Of a stretch of 64,000 nucleotides of DNA, positions 56,812 to 64,000 are shown one piece after another. The position numbers were made by a program, and so were the translations under genes. Location: assembly GCF_008039615.1 (NCBI RefSeq), contig NZ_VDUZ01000021.1, forward strand, positions 62,001 to 126,000, read 5' to 3'. This stretch comes from Vineibacter terrae (GTDB lineage Bacteria > Pseudomonadota > Alphaproteobacteria > Reyranellales > Reyranellaceae). Numbering within the stretch: position 1 is the stretch's first letter; the number at the start of each line of letters is the position of its first letter. The notes beneath the pieces are model-generated. The model was given only the letters and a program-made list of their open reading frames with translations. It did not search any database and was not told the origin of the DNA.

Positions 56812-58412
56812 CCCTCCTGGAGCTGATGCCGCCGCTGATGTTCGGCGGCCTCGTGGTTTTCATGTTGTTCGGCTACCCGGTGAGCTTCTCGCTCGCTGCG
56901 GTCGGGCTGTTCTTCGGGTTCATCTCGATCAACCTCGGCTATTTCGACCTGAACTTCCTGCAGGCCATCCCTGGCCGCGTGTTCGGCAGCATTCTGTCCA
57001 ACGAGCTCCTCCTGGCGATCCCCTTCTTCACTTTCATGGGGGCGATCCTCGAGAAGTGCGGCCTGGCCGAGGACATGCTCGAGTCGATGGGCCAGCTGTT
57101 CGGGCCGGTGCGTGGTGGCCTCGGCTATTCGGTCATCATCGTCGGCTTCATCCTGGGCGCCATCACCGGCACCGTGGCCGCGCAGGTGATTGCCATGGCG
57201 CTGATCACGCTGCCGGTCATGCTGCGCTACAAATACGACATGCGCTATGCCACGGGCGTGTTGGCTGCCTCCGGCACCATCACGCAGCTCGTGCCGCCGT
57301 CGCTGGTCCTGGTCGTGCTCGCCGACCAGCTCGGACGTTCGGTCGGCGACATGTACCTGGGCGCCTGGGGACCGTCGCTGCTGCAGATCGCCCTGTTCGC
57401 GGCATATACCTTCTACCTCAGCGTCGTGCACCCCTCGCGGGTGCCGCCCATCCCGCGCACGCTGACCGGCTGGCCGCTGGTGGTCAAAAGCATGTGGGGC
57501 ATCATACCGGCAGCGGTGCTGATCTTTCTCGTGCTGGGCACCATCATGCTTGGGCTCGCGACGCCCACGGAAGCAGGCGCCATGGGCACGATCGGCTCGA
57601 TCGTGCTTGCGGTTGTGCGCAACGCCCCGCTGACCCGCTTCGACAAGTGGACCTTCGGCGCCGGGATCGCTGCGGCCCTGGTCGGCAGCGCCATCGGCAT
57701 GGTGGCTTTCAAGTCGATCCCGTTCAAGATCGCCTTCACCGTCATGTTCGCAGCCATCATCTGGCTATGCTGGCGGGCCTGGACAACCGTGGAGCTGCGA
57801 ACGCTCATCATCCAGGCCTTCCAGGCGACGATGCGGATCACCGCAATGGTCGCCTTCATCCTGGTCGGCGCGACTTGCTTCTCGATCACCTTCCAGGGCG
57901 TGGATGGCGGCATCTGGGTGGAACACCTGATGTCATCGCTTCCCGGGGGTGTCTGGGGCTTCCTGATCGTCGTCAACCTGTTCGTGTTCTTCCTGGCCTT
58001 CTTCCTCGACTTCTTCGAGATCGCCTTCATCATCGTGCCGATGCTGTCGCCGGTGGCGCAGAAGCTGCTGACCCCGGTCGTCGGCCCCGACGCAGCGCTG
58101 ATCTGGTTCGGCGTGATGCTGTGCGTCAACGTGCAGACGTCGTTCATGCATCCGCCTTTCGGCTTCGCGCTGTTCTATCTGCGCAGCGTCGCGCCGAAAG
58201 AGGTCAAGAGCTCCGACATCTACTGGGGATCCATTCCCTGGGTCCTGTTGCAGCTGATCATGGTGGTGCTCGTCATCGCGTTCCCGTCGACGGTCACGGC
58301 GTTCCTTGACAAGCCATCCGGTATCGATCCCAACAAGGTCAAGATCGAGATCCAGTCGCCTCAGGAGGAAGACAGTCCGCCACCGATCGTCATTCCGCCC
58401 GCCAAGAACTGA
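56808..58412 (+). CDS. dctM: TRAP transporter large permease (DctM family)
   Basis: The 534-residue protein has about 12-14 hydrophobic segments with DctM hallmarks: LLAIPFFTFMGAILEKCGLAED, ITGTVAAQVIAMALITLPVM, GTITQLVPPSLVLVVLADQL and EAGAMGTIGSIVLAV. A long C-terminal tail (QEEDSPPPIVIPPAKN) is unusual but uncharged in part. It is longer than typical (about 430 residues) because of an internal insert after the first half. It works with the DctP proteins encoded downstream on the other strand. Confidence 0.94.
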   Translation: MTLLELMPPLMFGGLVVFMLFGYPVSFSLAAVGLFFGFISINLGYFDLNFLQAIPGRVFGSILSNELLLAIPFFTFMGAILEKCGLAEDMLESMGQLFGPVRGGLGYSVIIVGFILGAITGTVAAQVIAMALITLPVMLRYKYDMRYATGVLAASGTITQLVPPSLVLVVLADQLGRSVGDMYLGAWGPSLLQIALFAAYTFYLSVVHPSRVPPIPRTLTGWPLVVKSMWGIIPAAVLIFLVLGTIMLGLATPTEAGAMGTIGSIVLAVVRNAPLTRFDKWTFGAGIAAALVGSAIGMVAFKSIPFKIAFTVMFAAIIWLCWRAWTTVELRTLIIQAFQATMRITAMVAFILVGATCFSITFQGVDGGIWVEHLMSSLPGGVWGFLIVVNLFVFFLAFFLDFFEIAFIIVPMLSPVAQKLLTPVVGPDAALIWFGVMLCVNVQTSFMHPPFGFALFYLRSVAPKEVKSSDIYWGSIPWVLLQLIMVVLVIAFPSTVTAFLDKPSGIDPNKVKIEIQSPQEEDSPPPIVIPPAKN

Positions 58413-58443
58413 GCCTTGATTGCGTCACCAGCGGCATGACGAA

Positions 58444-58470
58444 CGAGGCCCCGCCGATGGCGGGGCCTCG
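58444..58470. terminator. Bidirectional terminator between dctM and dctP1
   Basis: CGAGGCCCCGCC and GGCGGGGCCTCG form a perfect 12-bp stem with a GAT loop. It separates the convergent dctM and first binding-protein gene. Confidence 0.8.
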
Positions 58471-58491
58471 CTCGCTTGGTCGCAAGGGATG

Positions 58492-59592
58492 TCAGCGCCC
58501 CTTCGCGGCCATCGTGAAGTTGAAATTGTCGAACGTGTTCTCCGCCACCCGGAACCACAGATTCTGGTCGGCGCGGAACGCCTTGAGGTGCTCGTAGACC
58601 TTCTTGAAGGTCGGGTTCTTCTCGGAGATCTCGTCGTAGGTCGCAAAGGTCGCGTCGAAGCACGCTTCCATCACCGGCCGCGGAAACGCCTTCAGCGACG
58701 TGCCGCTCGCCGCCAGCCGCTTCAGCGCCGCCGGGTTGCCGGCATCGTACTTCGGCACCATCCAGGCCGTGACCGCATCCGCCGCGGTCTCGACCATGCG
58801 CTTGTAGGCCGCCGGCAGCGCTTCCCAGGCCTTGATGTTGACGTACAGCGAGCCGACCGAGGCGCCCTCCCACCAGCCGGGGTAGTAGTAGTACTTCGCC
58901 ACCTTGTTGAAGCCGAGCTTCTCGTCGTCGTACGGCCCGACCCATTCGCAGGCGTCGATCGTGCCCTTCTCCAAGGCGGGATAGATGTCGCCGCCAGCGA
59001 TCTGCTGCGGCACCACGCCCAGCTTGGTGAGGATCTGGCCCGCGAAGCCGCCGACCCGGAACTTCAGCCCCTTCAGATCCTCGACCGTGTTGATCTCCTT
59101 GCGGAACCAGCCGCCCATCTGGCAGCCCGTGCCGCCGAAGGTGAAGCTGATGAGGTTGTAGGTCTTGTAGAAGTCCTGCAGCAGCGCATGTCCGCCGCCA
59201 TGGTACAGCCAGGCGTAGTACTGGCGCTGGTTGATGCTGAACGGCAGGCCGGTCTCGAAGACAAAGGTCGGATCCTTGCCGAAGTAGTAGTAGGCCGCCG
59301 TCTGGCCGCACTCGACCGTGGCGTTCTGCACGGCGTCGACCACCTGCAGGCCCGGGACGATCTCGCCAGATGCAAAGGTGCGGATCTGGAACTTGTTGTC
59401 CGACATGTCCGCCACGGCCTTGGCGAAATGCTCGGCGCCGCCGAAAAGCGTATCGAGGCTCTTGGGAAAGCTCGACGTCAGGCGCCACTTCACCTCGGGC
59501 ATCGATTGCGCGATCGCCGGCGCCGCGAGCGCGGTACCGGCAACGCCGACCGCGCCCGCACCGGCACGTTTGACGAATTTGCGACGGTTCAT
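58492..59592 (-). CDS. dctP: TRAP transporter substrate-binding protein, paralogue 1
   Basis: The 366-residue receptor starts MNRRKFVKRAGAGAVGVAG, with a twin-arginine motif for folded export. The mature part has the DctP pattern: [38 protein letters not shown], the FRIGG-like [18 protein letters not shown] and [19 protein letters not shown]. It carries the conserved Arg of the carboxylate-binding site. It is a close paralogue of the next two genes. It is read toward the terminator at 58444-58470. Confidence 0.94.
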   Translation of the reverse strand: MNRRKFVKRAGAGAVGVAGTALAAPAIAQSMPEVKWRLTSSFPKSLDTLFGGAEHFAKAVADMSDNKFQIRTFASGEIVPGLQVVDAVQNATVECGQTAAYYYFGKDPTFVFETGLPFSINQRQYYAWLYHGGGHALLQDFYKTYNLISFTFGGTGCQMGGWFRKEINTVEDLKGLKFRVGGFAGQILTKLGVVPQQIAGGDIYPALEKGTIDACEWVGPYDDEKLGFNKVAKYYYYPGWWEGASVGSLYVNIKAWEALPAAYKRMVETAADAVTAWMVPKYDAGNPAALKRLAASGTSLKAFPRPVMEACFDATFATYDEISEKNPTFKKVYEHLKAFRADQNLWFRVAENTFDNFNFTMAAKGR

Positions 59593-59719
59593 TTGGACAT
59601 CTCCTCCTACGGGCCGCTCGCCCCCTTGTCCGGCGCGGTTGCATCCGGCCGGTTTTGACACCGCCATTCTCGCATAGCGGTACACGGCGGAAAAACGGAT
59701 TCTCCCCCACCGCAAAAAG

Positions 59720-59747
59720 AACGGCCCGCCGAAGCCGGCGGGCCGTT
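59720..59747 (-). terminator. Terminator after dctP2
   Basis: AACGGCCCGCC and GGCGGGCCGTT form a perfect 11-bp stem with a six-base loop, just past the stop of the second binding-protein gene and before the start of the first. Confidence 0.8.
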
Positions 59748-59766
59748 GGATGTCCAGAGAAGGTCG

Positions 59767-60861
59767 TTACTTGACGGTCTGCGACGCCGCGAACGCGAAG
59801 TTCTCGTAGGTCAGCTCGGCGACGCGGAACCACAGGAACTGCTCGTCGCGAAACGCGCGCCAGGGATCGTAGACCTTCTTGAACTTCTCGTTCTTGGCTG
59901 CGATCTCGTCGTAGATCTCATGCGTGGCCTTCCACGCCGCCGCCATGATCTCGCGCGACAACGGCCGCAGCTGCGCACCGGCAGCCACCAGGCGACGCAG
60001 CGCCTGCGGGTTCACGGCGTCGTAGCGCGCGGTGGTGTCGAGGTTGACCTCGGCGCCCGCCGTTTCCAGCACGTGCTGATAGAAGGGCGGCAGGCCTTCC
60101 CACAGCGTCTTGCCGACCATGATCGAGAGCTGGGCGCCGCCCTCCCAGAAGCCCGGGTAGTAGTAGTACGGCGCCACCTTCACGAAGCCGAGCTTCTCGT
60201 CGTCATAGGGGCCGACCCATTCGGCGGCATCGATCGTGCCGCGCTCGAGCGCCGCGAAGATGTCGCCGCCGGCGATCTGCTGCGGAATCGCGCCCAGCTT
60301 GGCCCAGATCTGCCCGCCCATGCCGGCAATGCGGAACTTGAAGCCCTTCACGTCGTCGAGCGTCTTGATCTCCTTGCGGAACCAGCCGCCCATCTGCGTG
60401 CCGGTGTTGCCGGCGGGAATCGGCACGACGTTGTACGACGCCATGAACTCACGCATGAGCTGCAGGCCGCCACCATGGTTCATCCACGCGTTCTGCTGGC
60501 GCGCCGTCAGGCCGAACGGCACGCCGGTATCGAACGCGAAGGTCGGGTCCTTGCCCACGAAATAGTAGGATGCCGTGTGCGCCATCTCGATGGTGCTGTT
60601 CTGCACGGCATCGAGATTCTGCAGCGCCGGCACGATCTCGCCCGGCGCAAAGACGCGGATCTGGAACTTGTTGTCGGTCAGCTGCGCGACGCGCTTGGCG
60701 AAGCTCTCGGCACCACCGAACAGGGTGTCGAGGCTCTTGGGAAAGCTCGAGGACATCCGCCACTTCAGCTCCGGCAACCCCTGCGCGATCGCCGGCGCCG
60801 CCAATGCGCCGGCCGCGACGGCGCCAACCGCCGTGGTGCTCAGAAATTTGCGTCTGTCCAT
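59767..60861 (-). CDS. dctP: TRAP transporter substrate-binding protein, paralogue 2
   Basis: The 364-residue receptor starts MDRRKFLSTTAVGAVAAGAL, with RR for Tat export. It matches its neighbours along its whole length ([57 protein letters not shown]) but lacks the Cys near the binding cleft seen in copy 1 (DACEWV versus DAAEWV). The differences suggest a different ligand preference. Confidence 0.94.
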   Translation of the reverse strand: MDRRKFLSTTAVGAVAAGALAAPAIAQGLPELKWRMSSSFPKSLDTLFGGAESFAKRVAQLTDNKFQIRVFAPGEIVPALQNLDAVQNSTIEMAHTASYYFVGKDPTFAFDTGVPFGLTARQQNAWMNHGGGLQLMREFMASYNVVPIPAGNTGTQMGGWFRKEIKTLDDVKGFKFRIAGMGGQIWAKLGAIPQQIAGGDIFAALERGTIDAAEWVGPYDDEKLGFVKVAPYYYYPGFWEGGAQLSIMVGKTLWEGLPPFYQHVLETAGAEVNLDTTARYDAVNPQALRRLVAAGAQLRPLSREIMAAAWKATHEIYDEIAAKNEKFKKVYDPWRAFRDEQFLWFRVAELTYENFAFAASQTVK

Positions 60862-60897
60862 TTCGCTTTCTCCTGGGATTGATGCCGGCCAGACATG

Positions 60898-60923
60898 ACA
60901 AGCCCCGCCGAAGCGGGGCTTGT
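60898..60923 (-). terminator. Terminator after dctP3
   Basis: ACAAGCCCCGC and GCGGGGCTTGT form a perfect 11-bp stem with a CGAA loop (UUCG on the minus strand), 20 bp after the dctP3 stop. Confidence 0.8.
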
Positions 60924-60943
60924 AGCCTTGTTGTGACCGGATG

Positions 60944-62951
<2,008 letters not shown>

Positions 62952-63058
62952 GGCGTACGTCCCTCGTGATGCGATGAGGTCCGATTTGTCGCATGCCCGG
63001 CACACCGTCGCGACTCTTGCTTGAAAAAGCAGATTCATTGCCCTGAAGTTACTCAGTC

Positions 63059-63116
63059 ATGCATCAGAAACATGCATCTTGCAGCTAATGCATTGCTGCG
63101 ATGCAGCATGATGCAT
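63059..63116. promoter_or_regulatory. Cluster of ATGCAT motifs (possible operator array)
   Basis: Exact ATGCAT palindromes occur at 63059-63064, 63072-63077, 63088-63093 and 63111-63116, with a variant ATGCAG at 63101-63106. The spacing is 10-16 bp. It lies between the divergent SDR gene (62951) and a small-protein gene (63230). Such a cluster is far above chance in this GC-rich sequence and suggests binding sites of a regulator. Confidence 0.55.
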
Positions 63117-63229
63117 GGCATGTCAGGCTGACTGACCCATATTGTGATCATAGCTGGTAGCTCAACAATAGAAGAAGGCTCCCGGCGACCGGGAGGAGCG
63201 CTCTGACCTCGAGCTGTTGGAGGTTGGAT

Positions 63230-63445
63230 ATGCTCCGCGAAGACACACTCAGAACCATCCAGGCCGCAATCGCCCGAGGCGAGCCGGCCAGACCGACGCC
63301 CGACGCCGTCCGCGCGGTCGCGTCCGAGGCTCATCGCTTGCGCACCCTGACCGTGCGCCAGGCGTTCGCGGCCCTCGCTTCCCTTTTCCGTAGCCATGAC
63401 CTCGTCGTGCCGCCCGGCAAGATCGACGTCGTGCGCGGCCACTGA
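63230..63445 (+). CDS. Small protein of unknown function
   Basis: The 71-residue protein starts MLREDTLRTIQAAIARGEPA at ATG 63230, six bases after GGAGG. It is basic and mostly helical in appearance, with no membrane segment or known motif. A DUF1127 gene follows after 27 bp, and the pair may be an operon responding to stress or nutrient change, as DUF1127 genes often do. Confidence 0.65.
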   Translation: MLREDTLRTIQAAIARGEPARPTPDAVRAVASEAHRLRTLTVRQAFAALASLFRSHDLVVPPGKIDVVRGH

Positions 63446-63472
63446 TCTGCGGCTTTTGCCCAGGAGCCTACC

Positions 63473-63688
63473 ATGACCCTCGTCACCACTCTGCCCGATA
63501 CCGGCAAGAGAACGGCATCCCGGCGGCAGGCGCCGTCGCTGTCGCTGACCGACACCCTGCGCCTGTGGCGCCGGCGGGCGCGCGAGCGCGCCGAGCTGGC
63601 CCGCTTCACCGACCGTGAGCTGCACGACATCGGCATCGGCGCGTCGGACGCACTGCATGAGATCAACAAGCCGGTATGGCGAGCCTGA
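63473..63688 (+). CDS. DUF1127 domain protein
   Basis: The 71-residue protein carries a C-terminal DUF1127 motif: RRARERAELARFTDRELHDI followed by GIGASDALHEI. This short Arg-rich domain is common in alphaproteobacteria, and some members bind RNA and affect phosphate or nitrogen metabolism and stress responses. It follows AGGAG closely. Confidence 0.88.
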   Translation: MTLVTTLPDTGKRTASRRQAPSLSLTDTLRLWRRRARERAELARFTDRELHDIGIGASDALHEINKPVWRA

Positions 63689-63721
63689 TCCAGGCTGCCA
63701 GCTCATAGCGGGGGTGGGGAG

Positions 63722-64000
63722 ATTGCGTGTCGGCGATATCGAGAACCTTTTGAGACCGCGCCGGCACGCAATCCGCTCACGCCCGCGCTGATCGCCGTCC
63801 TGGCGGCGCTGTCGGCGTTCGCGCCCCTGTCGATCGACATGTACCTGCCGGCCATGTCGAGCGATTTCCGGGTCGCGCACGCCGACACGCAGCTCACCCT
63901 GACCTACCCCCACATCGCCGGCACGGCCTCATCGCTGCTGGGCGTGATCCAGTTCGGCACCGGCGCCGTGTTCGGCACCCTGGTCGGACACCTGCTCGAT
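63722..64000 (+). pseudogene. MFS drug-efflux transporter (Bcr/CflA type), internally deleted and truncated by window end
   Basis: The frame encodes the first transmembrane region of a Bcr/CflA transporter (ALIAVLAALSAFAPLSIDMY, then LPAM). About 15-20 residues later it switches to the sequence expected near helices 10-11 (YPHIAGTASSLLGVIQFGTG). Some 290 codons of the middle of the protein are missing at about 63900. No ATG, GTG or TTG start precedes it in frame after the stop at 63686-63688. Both facts indicate a non-functional remnant. The far end lies outside the window. Confidence 0.7.

Overview
The window is GC-rich (roughly two thirds G+C by eye), densely coded DNA. It looks chromosomal and alphaproteobacterial, most like Rhodospirillales or Reyranella-type lineages. 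The clues are the rnd-kdsD-lptC-lptA-lptB-rpoN-hpf-ptsN gene order, the hsp20-DUF1150 pair, an NDUFA9-type complex I protein, DUF1127 proteins and Tat-dependent TRAP binding proteins. The genus call is an inference; no 16S rRNA gene is present.

Layout. 1-846 is the C-terminal part of a ThDP-dependent (acetolactate-synthase-like) enzyme. About 941-2968 is a complete minus-strand group II intron with its reverse transcriptase, domain V and domain VI, inserted in a palindromic intergenic repeat. 3366-8820 is a translationally coupled type I secretion cassette: a duplicated beta-helix cargo with an RTX-like tail, a PrtD-type ABC exporter and an HlyD-type fusion protein. 8937-13112 holds two paralogous membrane Ser/Thr kinases with TPR tails. 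13400-13956 is a graveyard of gene fragments, including an IS630-type transposase end. 14062-27629 is mostly housekeeping: tRNA-Ser, purU, lepA, a sulfatase, pheT/pheS, rplT/rpmI, hsp20, a DUF305/beta-propeller pair, ptsN and hpf. 27782-33751 carries rpoN, the LPS-export genes lptB/A/C, kdsD, an RNase D-like exonuclease and tRNA-Leu.

33900-38652 holds individual enzymes: an NDUFA9-like protein, a TPR protein, an SDR, a hydrolase and a glycosyltransferase. 38660-46897 is a probable minus-strand uptake and catabolism unit: a sugar-type ABC transporter with a fused double permease, a luciferase-like flavin oxidoreductase, a PRISE-type reductase and a LysR regulator. 47420-50000 is thrS-infC, where infC probably starts with AUA. 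52117-56040 contains aconitase and a VOC-hydrolase fusion. 56269-62047 is a TRAP transporter (dctQM) facing three tandem paralogous binding-protein genes, separated by strong terminators. The window ends with an SDR, a cluster of ATGCAT motifs, two small proteins (one DUF1127) and an internally deleted MFS drug-efflux pseudogene.

The most system-like loci are the type I secretion cassette, the ABC/flavin-oxidoreductase/PRISE operon and the three-receptor TRAP locus. Their substrates cannot be read from sequence.
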